A stretch of DNA of 64,000 bases from Halopseudomonas sabulinigri. GTDB lineage: Bacteria > Pseudomonadota > Gammaproteobacteria > Pseudomonadales > Pseudomonadaceae. Both the position numbers and the translations under genes were made by a program. Below are positions 1 to 7,495 of this stretch, one piece after another. The stretch is taken from NCBI RefSeq assembly GCF_900105255.1, contig NZ_LT629763.1:1178001-1242000 (forward strand), written 5' to 3'. Each line of letters begins with the position of its first letter. Positions within the stretch are counted from its first letter, which is position 1. The notes beneath the pieces were generated by a model. It worked only from the letters and a program-made list of their open reading frames with translations. It ran no database searches and was not told the DNA's origin.

Positions 1-913
1 CCAATGTGATTTCCTGTACCAACTCGCCCAAATCCAGCTTCCACTGCACCGACAGACGGTCCCACATGGACGCCTTGACCACCAGCGGCTGCTCGACCGA
101 ATCAATGCCCATCAGGTTGACGTTGCGCAGAATGAAGGGGAATACACTGCCCTGGAACTGTCCGCCGGCGGTCAAACCGCAACAAGCAACACTGCCGCCA
201 TAGCGCAGGGACTTGACCACGTTGAACAGGATCTCGCCGCCCACGGTGTCTACCGCGCCAGCCCACTGCTCCTTCAGCATCGGTTTGTCCTTACCGGCCT
301 CCAGCGCCGTTCGATCGACAATCTGCTTAGCGCCCAAGCGGGTCAGAAAGTCCGCCTGCAGCGCTTTGCCCGTTGCCGCCGCCACCTCGTACCCAAGGCT
401 CGAAAGCAGGGCAACAGCGATGCTGCCTACGCCCCCCGTGGCGCCGGTCACCAGCACCGGCCCCTGCTCCGGCGTCAGTCCGGCCTGCTCCAGCTTGTCG
501 ACACAGAGTGCGGCGGTTAGCCCCGCCGTACCCAGCACCATACTCTCGCGCAGCGAAAGCCCCTCGGGACGCTTCAGCACCCAGGCTGCCGGCACGCGGA
601 TGTACTGCCCAAAGCCGCCTGCGGTGTTCATGCCCAAGTCGTAACCGGTCACAATCACCTCATCGCCGACACTCAGCTCGCCTACCGAACTGGCCTCGAC
701 CACGCCTGCCGCATCGATACCTGGCGTGTGCGGAAAATTGCGGGTTACGCCCTTGTTGCCAGAGGCCGAGAGCGCATCCTTGAAGTTGAGCGATGAGTAC
801 TGCACACGAATGAGCACATCACCTGCCGGTAAGTCATCAATATGGCGGTTGCTTACAGCGGCGGTGTAGTTACCCTCCTCTTCGCTGACAACCAAAGCCT
901 TGAACTCGGACAT
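1..913 (-). CDS. yhdH: YhdH/AcuI-type acrylyl-CoA reductase, C-terminus cut by window edge
   Basis: The reading frame starts at the ATG at 913 and stays open to base 1, giving about 304 residues; the family is usually near 325-330, so only the last 20 or so are missing. It begins MSEFKALVVSEEE and carries SSLNFKDALS, the HTPGIDAAGVV core of zinc-free medium-chain reductases, the NADPH-binding stretch VLVTGATGGVGSIAVALL (about residues 155-172) and a C-terminal MGIDSVEQP segment. Proteins of this type reduce acrylyl-CoA to propionyl-CoA with NADPH in the cytoplasm. SohB lies upstream on the same strand with a 9-base gap, so the two are probably co-transcribed. The exact substrate is inferred from the family; a general quinone or enone reductase is the alternative. 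Confidence 0.88.
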   Translation of the reverse strand, partial: MSEFKALVVSEEEGNYTAAVSNRHIDDLPAGDVLIRVQYSSLNFKDALSASGNKGVTRNFPHTPGIDAAGVVEASSVGELSVGDEVIVTGYDLGMNTAGGFGQYIRVPAAWVLKRPEGLSLRESMVLGTAGLTAALCVDKLEQAGLTPEQGPVLVTGATGGVGSIAVALLSSLGYEVAAATGKALQADFLTRLGAKQIVDRTALEAGKDKPMLKEQWAGAVDTVGGEILFNVVKSLRYGGSVACCGLTAGGQFQGSVFPFILRNVNLMGIDSVEQPLVVKASMWDRLSVQWKLDLGELVQEITL

Positions 914-922
914 AACGCACTC

Positions 923-1960
923 CTACCAGAATCGTTGATTGTTGAAACGTGAGGCCCAGGTGAGCAGCAGGCGATCTGCCGCGTTGGCCATACCACCGGC
1001 CAGACGATCCTGCAGGCGCTTGCGCTGCTCGTAGTTGAGCTCAAACACATCAGCCTGACGTACCCGCTCGCTCAGGTACTGATCGCTGGTTTTCACTTCG
1101 TCAGCCAGGTGTTTGTCGAGCGCCTCGCTGCCAAACCAGACTTCGCCGGTAGCCACAGCCTCAATATCCAGGGCGGGTCGATAACGCGATACAAACCGCT
1201 TGAACAGCTGATGGATATTTTCGAGGTCTTCCTGAAACTTCTCCCGCGCCTTGTCGCTGTTTTCGCCAAACACGGTCAGCGTGCGCTTGTACTCGCCGGC
1301 GGTGAGCATCTCAAAGTCGACATCATGCTTTTTCAGTAGCCGGTTGAAGTTGGGCAACTGCGCCACTACGCCAATCGAGCCAAGCATGGCGAAGGGCGCA
1401 ACCAGGATACGGTCGGCGATGCAGGCCATCATGTAACCACCGCTGGCAGCCACCTTGTCGACGGCAATAGTCAACGGGATGCCCGCCTCACGGATACGCA
1501 CCAACTGCGAGGCTGCCAACCCGTAGGCATGCACCATGCCTCCACCGCTCTCAAGCCGGACCAGAATCTCATCCTGCGGCCGGGCCAGATCCAGCACGGC
1601 GGTTACTTCATGGCGCAGGTTCTCCAGCGCACTGGCTTTGATGTCACCGTGAAAGTTAAGCACATACAGCCGCCCCTTGGCGTCGCTAGCGGCGTCCTTG
1701 GCTTTGGCTTTGGCCTCCTGCTTGCGCTGTTTTTCCTGCGCCTTGCGAGCGCTCTTGCTGAGTACAGCGTGGCTGAGGCGCTCACTCATACGGCTGAACC
1801 TGTCGTTCACGCGCACTACGCTCAGACTACCTTCACTGCGCCGGGTACGGTCCTTGCTGGCGGCGATCACCAGCACGATCAACAGCACCACAACCAGCAC
1901 TGTTACTGCCTTGGCCAAAAAGAAGAAGTACTGATCAAACCATTCCACAGGCATCTCCAC
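923..1960 (-). CDS. sohB: SohB-type inner-membrane signal peptide peptidase
   Basis: The 345-residue protein has one N-terminal membrane helix (about residues 11-34), a basic Lys/Ala-rich linker (about 64-95) and an S49 peptidase domain. The serine/lysine dyad is visible: Ser173 in DKVAASGGYMMACIAD and Lys225 in GEYKRTLTVFGENSDKAREKF. This is the short SohB architecture with a single catalytic domain, not the long SppA. It degrades signal peptides or membrane peptides at the periplasmic face of the inner membrane. The frame can start at GTG 1960 or at the ATG two codons later (1954); the sequence does not decide. It lies 9 bases upstream of the acrylyl-CoA reductase gene and is divergent from the histidine phosphatase gene. 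Confidence 0.92.
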   Translation of the reverse strand: MEMPVEWFDQYFFFLAKAVTVLVVVLLIVLVIAASKDRTRRSEGSLSVVRVNDRFSRMSERLSHAVLSKSARKAQEKQRKQEAKAKAKDAASDAKGRLYVLNFHGDIKASALENLRHEVTAVLDLARPQDEILVRLESGGGMVHAYGLAASQLVRIREAGIPLTIAVDKVAASGGYMMACIADRILVAPFAMLGSIGVVAQLPNFNRLLKKHDVDFEMLTAGEYKRTLTVFGENSDKAREKFQEDLENIHQLFKRFVSRYRPALDIEAVATGEVWFGSEALDKHLADEVKTSDQYLSERVRQADVFELNYEQRKRLQDRLAGGMANAADRLLLTWASRFNNQRFW

Positions 1961-2037
1961 ACGGGTGTCTTTACTTTGCGTTCGAGCCCTAGCATACAGG
2001 ATGCCGTCGGGGGACGAACATCAGCGACAGCGCAAAA

Positions 2038-2055
2038 TTCAAACGCTTGTATGAT
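2038..2055. promoter_or_regulatory. PsrA-like operator (TTCAAAC-N4-GTATGAT)
   Basis: TTCAAAC (2038-2044) and GTATGAT (2049-2055) form an inverted repeat around GCTT, with 5 of 7 arm positions symmetrical. This fits the published PsrA pattern (G/C)AAAC-N2-4-GTTT(G/C) with one mismatch. It sits 6 bases before a TTGACA hexamer and in front of a lipid-related gene run, which suits repression relieved by long-chain fatty acids. The regulator assignment is inference. Confidence 0.45.
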
Positions 2056-2061
2056 TTTATG

Positions 2062-2091
2062 TTGACAGCCTTGTCGCTCTCCCCCTAACCT
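2062..2091 (+). promoter_or_regulatory. Sigma-70 promoter for the histidine phosphatase gene
   Basis: TTGACA at 2062-2067 and TAACCT at 2086-2091 are 18 bases apart. Transcription would start near 2098, leaving about 24 bases before the GTG start at 2122. The -35 hexamer is perfect and the -10 is weak. Confidence 0.45.
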
Positions 2092-2121
2092 CAGTGCAGA
2101 TTCAAAACAAGGCAGAATAAC

Positions 2122-2826
2122 GTGGGCAGTATCTACCTGATCAGACATGGCCAGGCGTCGCTTGGCGCCGCCAACTACGACGTACTGTCGCCACTGGGCG
2201 TGCAGCAATCACGTTTGTGCGGTGAGTTCTATCAGCAGCAGGGCCTGCGATTTGACCGCACATACGCCGGCGAAATGCAGCGCCAGATCGATACTGGCCG
2301 CCATGCCCTGGCGGCGATGCAGCAGGCCGATACGCCCATCGCCATTGACGCCGCCTTCAATGAATACCACTCAGATCAGGTCGTCAGCACCTACCTGCCC
2401 AAGGTGATCGAGCGCATCCCGGAAGCCGAGTATTTCATCCAGAACGCCGGCGAGCACCGCAAGGAATTTCAGCGCGTGTTCAGCAGTGCGATCACCCTGT
2501 GGATTACCGATGACAGCGGCAGCACCGATTGCCCACCCTGGTCGGCCTTTGTCGAGCAGGTCGCCGCCGGCCTGCGAAGGGTAATGGCCGAGAACGCCGG
2601 TAGCGGACAAAACATCGCCATCTTTACCTCGGGCGGCACCATCACTGCCGCCCTGCAACTGATCACGCAGATGCCGGCTACCAGCGCATTCGAGCTGAAC
2701 TGGCAAATCGTGAATACCTCTGTAAGCCGTCTACAATACCGTAAGGACAAGTTGAGCCTGGCTGCTTTCAATAGCCAGGCGCACCTGGATGTCCACCAGC
2801 GGTCCGAATGGGTGAGCTACAGATAA
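2122..2826 (+). CDS. Histidine phosphatase superfamily protein (phosphoglycerate mutase-like)
   Basis: The 234-residue protein opens MGSIYLIRHGQASLG, with the catalytic RHG and phospho-accepting His9 at the N-terminus, a second basic region near EMQRQIDTGRHAL, and the C-terminal TSGGTITAAL region where the second histidine of classic phosphoglycerate mutases would be expected. Start codon is GTG at 2122, preceded by AAGGCAG; there is no in-frame ATG near it. It heads a co-directional set with an SCP2-domain gene 62 bases on, and then a dehydrogenase gene. In pseudomonads such phosphatases travel with acyl-CoA dehydrogenase and SCP2 genes, so a role in fatty-acid or acyl-phosphate metabolism is likely but inferred. 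Substrate unknown. Confidence 0.88.
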   Translation: MGSIYLIRHGQASLGAANYDVLSPLGVQQSRLCGEFYQQQGLRFDRTYAGEMQRQIDTGRHALAAMQQADTPIAIDAAFNEYHSDQVVSTYLPKVIERIPEAEYFIQNAGEHRKEFQRVFSSAITLWITDDSGSTDCPPWSAFVEQVAAGLRRVMAENAGSGQNIAIFTSGGTITAALQLITQMPATSAFELNWQIVNTSVSRLQYRKDKLSLAAFNSQAHLDVHQRSEWVSYR

Positions 2827-2888
2827 CCCGGTCGGCACACTTATCTACGATTAAGTACCGTCCACCCAAGCCAGTAAAGGAACGACAG

Positions 2889-3203
2889 ATGACTAGCGTT
2901 GCAGAAATCACCAGCAAGATGGAAACCAAGTTCAACTCAGCCGCTGCCGCCGGTCTGGATCTGGTTTTCCAGTTCAATATCGAAGACGACGAGAACTTCA
3001 ACGTAACAGTCAAGGACGGCACCTGCGCCGTGGCCCAGGGCAACGCTGAAGACCCCAACGTGACCCTGATCATGGACAAGGACACCCTGGTCGGCGTGAT
3101 GACCGGCGAAACCGACGGCATGCAGGCATTCATGTCTGGCAAGCTGCGCGCCGAAGGCGACATGATGCTGGCGCTGAAGCTGGGCGAGCTGTTCCCGGCC
3201 TGA
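2889..3203 (+). CDS. SCP2 sterol-carrier domain protein
   Basis: This is a 104-residue single-domain protein. It opens MTSVAEITSKMETKFN and contains the SCP2 core GLDLVFQFNIEDDENFNVTVKDGTC, the acidic DPNVTLIMDKDTLVGVMTGE strand-turn, and the C-terminal SGKLRAEGDMMLALKLGELF helix typical of the fold. ATG 2889 is chosen because AAAGGAACGACAG lies just upstream; an in-frame ATG at 2808 would add 27 residues without a domain and overlap the preceding gene. SCP2 proteins bind acyl-CoA or other lipids in a hydrophobic tunnel in the cytoplasm. A strong terminator follows, so this gene probably ends a transcript with the histidine phosphatase. Confidence 0.92.
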   Translation: MTSVAEITSKMETKFNSAAAAGLDLVFQFNIEDDENFNVTVKDGTCAVAQGNAEDPNVTLIMDKDTLVGVMTGETDGMQAFMSGKLRAEGDMMLALKLGELFPA

Positions 3204-3220
3204 TCCGCAGAGCACGCATA

Positions 3221-3247
3221 ACCGGAGACATGTCTCCGGTTTTTTTT
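3221..3247 (+). terminator. Rho-independent terminator after the SCP2 gene
   Basis: ACCGGAGACA and TGTCTCCGGT (3221-3240) form a perfect 20-base palindrome followed by a run of T (3240-3247). It lies 17 bases after the SCP2 stop codon. Confidence 0.9.
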
Positions 3248-3438
3248 GTCTGCGCATAGCGTCATAGGCCACACCCATTTAGCTGCAACACGCAATCTGA
3301 TTAAACGCCCACATCCTTGTTCCGGGCATGGTGGTGGATTAGATTAGCCGATTGCATCAGCACCTCTCCGGCTAGTACCGGGTAGGGCTGGACCCGCTCT
3401 GACGGCCCAGCAGGCCCACACACAACAAGGATCCCCCC

Positions 3439-4206
3439 ATGCAGAAGACCCAGCTTTTTGATCTCGACGGCAAGGTAGCCCTGGTCACCGGCGCCAGCCG
3501 TGGTATCGGCGAAGCCATTGCCAAGCTGCTTGCCCAGCAAGGTGCCCATGTCATCGTTTCCAGCCGCAAGATCGATGGCTGCCAGGCGGTAGCCGATGCC
3601 ATCACCGCGGCTGGCGGCAAAGCCAGTGCGATCGCCTGCCACATCGGCGAAATGGAGCAGATCGTCAACACGGTAGCGAGCATCCGCGAGCAGTTCGGCA
3701 AGCTCGATATCCTGGTCAACAATGCAGCCACCAACCCGTACTTCGGCAACGTGCTGGATACCGACCTGTCTGCCTTTCAGAAGACCGTCGACGTCAATAT
3801 TCGCGGCTACTTCTTCATGTCAGTCGAAGCGGGCAAGCTGATGCGCGAAAATGGTGGTGGCGCCATCCTCAACGTCGCCTCCGTCAACGGCATGGTGCCG
3901 GGCGATATGCAAGGCATCTACTCCATTACCAAAGCCGCAGTGATCAACCAGACCAAGGTATTTGCCAAGGAGTGCGCTCAGTTCGGCATTCGCTGCAATG
4001 CGCTGCTGCCAGGCCTGACCGACACCAAGTTCGCCTCGGCCCTGACCACCAACGATGCCATTCTGAAAACCGCATTGCAGCGCATTCCGCTGCGCCGCGC
4101 GGCCGATCCGTCTGAAATGGCAGGTACTGTGCTGTATCTGGTCAGCGATGCGTCCAGCTACACCACCGGTACGGCGATCAACGTCGATGGCGGCATGCTG
4201 GCCTGA
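3439..4206 (+). CDS. Short-chain dehydrogenase/reductase
   Basis: The 255-residue classical SDR has the NAD(P)-binding TGASRGIG at residues 17-24, NNAAT at 94-98, the catalytic Ser148, Tyr161 and Lys165 (GIYSITKAAV), and the C-terminal TGTAINVDGGMLA. AAGGA precedes ATG 3439. The basic residues SSRK after the second strand suggest NADP(H). The gene has its own 190-base upstream region after the SCP2 terminator, and in related pseudomonads sits in the same lipid-metabolism neighbourhood. A ketoacyl- or hydroxyacyl-type substrate is plausible; the sequence does not fix it. Confidence 0.9.
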   Translation: MQKTQLFDLDGKVALVTGASRGIGEAIAKLLAQQGAHVIVSSRKIDGCQAVADAITAAGGKASAIACHIGEMEQIVNTVASIREQFGKLDILVNNAATNPYFGNVLDTDLSAFQKTVDVNIRGYFFMSVEAGKLMRENGGGAILNVASVNGMVPGDMQGIYSITKAAVINQTKVFAKECAQFGIRCNALLPGLTDTKFASALTTNDAILKTALQRIPLRRAADPSEMAGTVLYLVSDASSYTTGTAINVDGGMLA

Positions 4207-4229
4207 TCAGCTGGTAGTGCAGGAAGTGA

Positions 4230-4256
4230 CTGCTGCCGGCGCAAGGCCGGCAGCAG
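4230..4256. terminator. Hairpin between convergent genes
   Basis: CTGCTGCCGGC (4230-4240) pairs perfectly with GCCGGCAGCAG (4246-4256) around a 5-base loop. It separates the dehydrogenase gene from the convergent membrane-protein gene. Neither side has a clear T run, so a factor-independent terminator is not certain. Confidence 0.5.
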
Positions 4257-4259
4257 GTA

Positions 4260-4922
4260 TCAGTTGAAGCGTTTTAGCGCAGCCTTGGCCGCATGGTTCA
4301 GCGGAACTGGCGTCAGCCCAGTCGGGCCCAGTTCAAGAGAAAAGCGCGCGCCATCCACGAGCGGAATGAAACGAATTTCAAAGGCATCAGCTTCCAGCAG
4401 TCGATGCGCCTCCACTTGGTCAACCCAAACCCACAGGTCACGCCATGCGGGTGTACTGTGCAGATTCGGCAACAGGGTGCTACTGATGGCAGTGCTGTCG
4501 CGCTCCTGCTCCAGCGCCAGATAACGCCCAAGCAGCCGATGCAGACGATACCCATCTTGTAGTCCCAGGGCACTGCCCAAGCCGTGCCAGCGCAGCACTT
4601 GCGCCTCAAGCTCCCACAGATCACCGGCTATCCGTACCTTGTTACTGCCCTGCGCGCCCTCGAGCACAGCTTCAAACTGCTGATTGCCGATCTTGCTAAA
4701 GCTCAGCGTACCGACAGTGGCCGCCTTCGGCTCGATCTCGGCAAAGTGTTGCAGATCCCAGGCAGCGAGCCCTACTGCGACCGAAAGCGCCAACAGCGCC
4801 AACAGCAAATTCCCCTTCAGCCAGCTGAGCAACCATTGCAGACGCCAGCCGAAGCGCAGCGCCAGCAGGGCCAGTAACGCCCCTACACAGCCCAGCAGTA
4901 TTGCCAACCCTAGATATTGCAT
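4260..4922 (-). CDS. Conserved two-helix membrane protein next to nudC
   Basis: The 220-residue protein has two N-terminal membrane helices (about residues 3-22 and 38-55) followed by a soluble region of about 165 residues containing WELEAQVLRWHG, DGYRLHRLLGRYLALEQE and a C-terminal basic tail. Homologues of this shape follow nudC in pseudomonads and are sometimes labelled as multidrug-efflux proteins, but nothing here shows a transporter: there are too few helices. The soluble part is probably extracytoplasmic or associated with the membrane face. It is 18 bases downstream of nudC on the same strand and therefore likely the last gene of the fimL-nudC transcript. Function unknown. Confidence 0.75.
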   Translation of the reverse strand: MQYLGLAILLGCVGALLALLALRFGWRLQWLLSWLKGNLLLALLALSVAVGLAAWDLQHFAEIEPKAATVGTLSFSKIGNQQFEAVLEGAQGSNKVRIAGDLWELEAQVLRWHGLGSALGLQDGYRLHRLLGRYLALEQERDSTAISSTLLPNLHSTPAWRDLWVWVDQVEAHRLLEADAFEIRFIPLVDGARFSLELGPTGLTPVPLNHAAKAALKRFN

Positions 4923-4940
4923 CGCCGCTCCCCAGCCAGA

Positions 4941-5780
4941 TCAGGCGGGCACGGGAGGCGCCTCACGACCCTCCCGTTGCGCCAGATAACAGTCAATAAG
5001 CCAGCGTGAGATGGTACCGCGTGGCGGAATGCTCGGCAGCTCATCTACCGACCACCAATGTGCTTCCTCTATTTCACCCGGCTGCGGCACAATTTCGCCA
5101 CCGGCGTACTCAGCATGAAAACCAAGCATCAAAGAATTGGGGAACGGCCAGTTCTGGCTACCCAGGTACCGCAAATTGGTGACCTCAAGATTGACCTCTT
5201 CCATCACCTCACGGTGCAGACAGTGCTCCACCGACTCGCCCGGCTCGATGAAGCCCGCCAGGGTGCTGAAGAAGCCTGGAGGAAAGTGCGGAGAACGCGC
5301 CAGCAGCACCTGGTCACCCCGGGTGATCAGGACAATGATGCAGGGGGCGATCTTGGGGTATTCGCGGCGCTCGCAGGCAAGGCACTCCATGGCACGCTCG
5401 TCGCGGCGCAGCTGCATGGCCTGCCCGCAGCTGCCACAAAACCGATGCGTCTGATACCAGGCGTTAAGTTGTTGGGAAAACCCCAGCAAGCGGAAAAGCG
5501 AATCATCGATCTGGCCGATCAGGCTGCGCAGTCCATGCCACGACAGCCCTGGCATACCCAGGGTGTCCTGCAGGTAAAGCAGTTCGCAGGGGCGACCATC
5601 TACCAGCCCCAAGGCCAGCCGGTGGCCGGTATCACCAAAGTAGATTGCCTGATCGCGGTCATGCAGCAAGCGCCCGTCATACATGGCGAACTGATTTTGA
5701 TGGATAACCACGACCAGTGTTTCCGCAGAGCCGCTATCCTCAAGACTGACTGCCGGCTCAAACTGACGAAAAGACCTCAT
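4941..5780 (-). CDS. nudC: NAD(H) pyrophosphatase / RNA NAD-decapping hydrolase NudC
   Basis: The 279-residue enzyme has an N-terminal NUDIX-like domain, a zinc ribbon with Cys115, Cys118, Cys133 and Cys136, and a Nudix box starting at Gly176 (GFIEPGESVEHCLHREVMEE) with Glu191, Glu194 and Glu195. The NudC signature beyond the box reads SQNWPFPNS (208-216) where the usual form is SQPWPFPxS. It cleaves NAD(H) to NMN(H) and AMP and removes NAD caps from RNA. Its ATG shares one base with the fimL stop codon (TAATG), so translation of the two is probably coupled. Confidence 0.95.
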   Translation of the reverse strand: MRSFRQFEPAVSLEDSGSAETLVVVIHQNQFAMYDGRLLHDRDQAIYFGDTGHRLALGLVDGRPCELLYLQDTLGMPGLSWHGLRSLIGQIDDSLFRLLGFSQQLNAWYQTHRFCGSCGQAMQLRRDERAMECLACERREYPKIAPCIIVLITRGDQVLLARSPHFPPGFFSTLAGFIEPGESVEHCLHREVMEEVNLEVTNLRYLGSQNWPFPNSLMLGFHAEYAGGEIVPQPGEIEEAHWWSVDELPSIPPRGTISRWLIDCYLAQREGREAPPVPA

Positions 5781-7453
5781 TACGACTTGGACTCCGATAC
5801 CGCGTATCCCAACTCTGCCAGGCTTTCCTCGGCCAGCGTCAACACATCCCCCGTCGCAACGGCGGCGCGCTCGGCCGACTCCAGGTAAAACTCGATACTG
5901 GTCAGCGCATCCGCCAGCACTTCAAGCTGCTGATCCTGTGGGACCTGCTTGCGCTCAAGCATGGTCTCGCGGATGAAACTGGCGGCCATATGAATGATGT
6001 TCGCCGCGCGGCTCATGCCCAGGAACACCAGCCCACCGCGCACGGTTTCCAGCGACGGCGGTACGTTCAACAGGTGCATGGCGTCGTTACCGGACTCCAT
6101 GTACGCGGTGATGGCACGCTTGGCCAGCGCCAGGCCGGCCTGCGACTCCTCGATCAGCACGATCCGCGCTTCCTTCAACTCCAGCGGCTCGCTGAAGCCA
6201 TCGGGCCCGGTCTTGCTGCCCTCACCTTCCTCACCGTGGGCATCCAGGTGGTTCACCGCGGTTTCGGCGCGCAGTACCGCATCAGCCACATGCTCGAGCG
6301 TTTCCAGCGACTGCGGCGCGTCACTGCTCCAACCGGCAACCTGCCCACAAACGGCTTGGATCGCCTTGGACTCGGCTTTCAGGTCCAGCATGCTGAGTGT
6401 TTTCCACAGGCGCTCAAGGCCGCTAGACAGCGTCTCCAGCGACTGCTCGGCGTCACCCGCGTTGCGCGCCAGCAGGTCGAGCAAATCCTTGATGGCGGTG
6501 ATCTCTTCGCGCAGCGCTTCAGCCACGGAGTGCATCACATCAACCCCTGGACCGCGCAGACGGCCGAAGGCGTTTTGAATTTCCAGTTCAGTGAAGCCAG
6601 GGTCCGGCAACTGATACGCGTTGCGCACGTCCTCGCAGCGCGCGCAATTGCCATCGGCCAGCGCCACCAGATACAGCAGCTCGTGCAACAACAGCGCATT
6701 GACGCTGCCGCCAACGCCCTGAGCGCCGCGTTTGATTTCGCGATCAAGCATGGAAAACAGCCGCTTGCGTGGCGCAGTCAGCGCCAGTGGCGTCTGTTCA
6801 ATGGCTTCCAGCGCCGCGCCAGCCACCCAGCACAGGGTAGCGATCTGCGAATCCAGGCAGCTCTCGAAGCGCTGCAACGCACGCTGCATCAGCGGTGTCG
6901 CCGCCGCCAGACCATCTTCCCGGATCAGGCCCAGCAGACCCAGCTGGTACATCTGCCGCAAGCGATTAAACACCTTGACGTCGATCGGCTCGTGACTACC
7001 CGCACGGAAGTTTGCAGGCAGACCAGCGACCGGCAACGGGTAGAAATGACTTTGCGGCAGCGCGGGCGCACCCGGACGGTGAGCACGCAGTTGATTGATC
7101 GTCGGCAGCAACAACTCCGGCCGTTCGCGGCCGCTTTGGCGCGCCTGATCAAGATAGCGCTCAAGCAAAAACAGGGCGTCGCACAGCGCCGACAGCGGCT
7201 CGTTGCGCTCATCACCATCGTGCGTGGGAATATCGGTCGCCAGTGCAACCATTTCATCCAGCAGCTCGGCGGCGCCCTTGAGCTCGATCAGCGCCAGCGT
7301 GCCACGCAGCTGCTGCAGACCTTCGATCGACTGCTGCAACAGGTGGCCGTTTTGTCGATCATCAAGAAACTGCTGCAGCAGATCCTCGACTTCGCCCATG
7401 CTGGTGAAGAGCTCATCCCTGACAAGATCTAGTGACGTGGTACCGGTTAACAT
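5780..7453 (-). CDS. fimL: FimL, ChpA-like twitching-motility regulator
   Basis: The 557-residue, Leu/Glu-rich, largely helical protein lies next to nudC, as in P. aeruginosa, where FimL is about 560 residues and resembles the N-terminal part of the chemosensory kinase ChpA. FimL promotes type IV pilus function, twitching and cAMP/Vfr signalling through the adenylate cyclase CyaB. Hpt-like segments are visible but lack the phosphorylatable histidine: QQLRG at 47-51 and ETVRG near the C-terminus align with the HTLKG motif of Hpt domains, with Gln and Glu in place of His. This supports a scaffold role. No catalytic domain is seen. The gene sits 42 bases after the crotonase gene and overlaps nudC by one base. 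The name rests on length, composition and synteny. Confidence 0.82.
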   Translation of the reverse strand: MLTGTTSLDLVRDELFTSMGEVEDLLQQFLDDRQNGHLLQQSIEGLQQLRGTLALIELKGAAELLDEMVALATDIPTHDGDERNEPLSALCDALFLLERYLDQARQSGRERPELLLPTINQLRAHRPGAPALPQSHFYPLPVAGLPANFRAGSHEPIDVKVFNRLRQMYQLGLLGLIREDGLAAATPLMQRALQRFESCLDSQIATLCWVAGAALEAIEQTPLALTAPRKRLFSMLDREIKRGAQGVGGSVNALLLHELLYLVALADGNCARCEDVRNAYQLPDPGFTELEIQNAFGRLRGPGVDVMHSVAEALREEITAIKDLLDLLARNAGDAEQSLETLSSGLERLWKTLSMLDLKAESKAIQAVCGQVAGWSSDAPQSLETLEHVADAVLRAETAVNHLDAHGEEGEGSKTGPDGFSEPLELKEARIVLIEESQAGLALAKRAITAYMESGNDAMHLLNVPPSLETVRGGLVFLGMSRAANIIHMAASFIRETMLERKQVPQDQQLEVLADALTSIEFYLESAERAAVATGDVLTLAEESLAELGYAVSESKS

Positions 7454-7495
7454 AGCATTCAGTCTCCCACCATCCCTGCGTACGTCCGAAGCTGC

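Noticed and set aside
5990-7432. Open frame of about 480 codons antisense to fimL
   Set aside because: Glutamine- and arginine-rich shadow with no recognisable domain; the sense strand encodes a protein with clear synteny.
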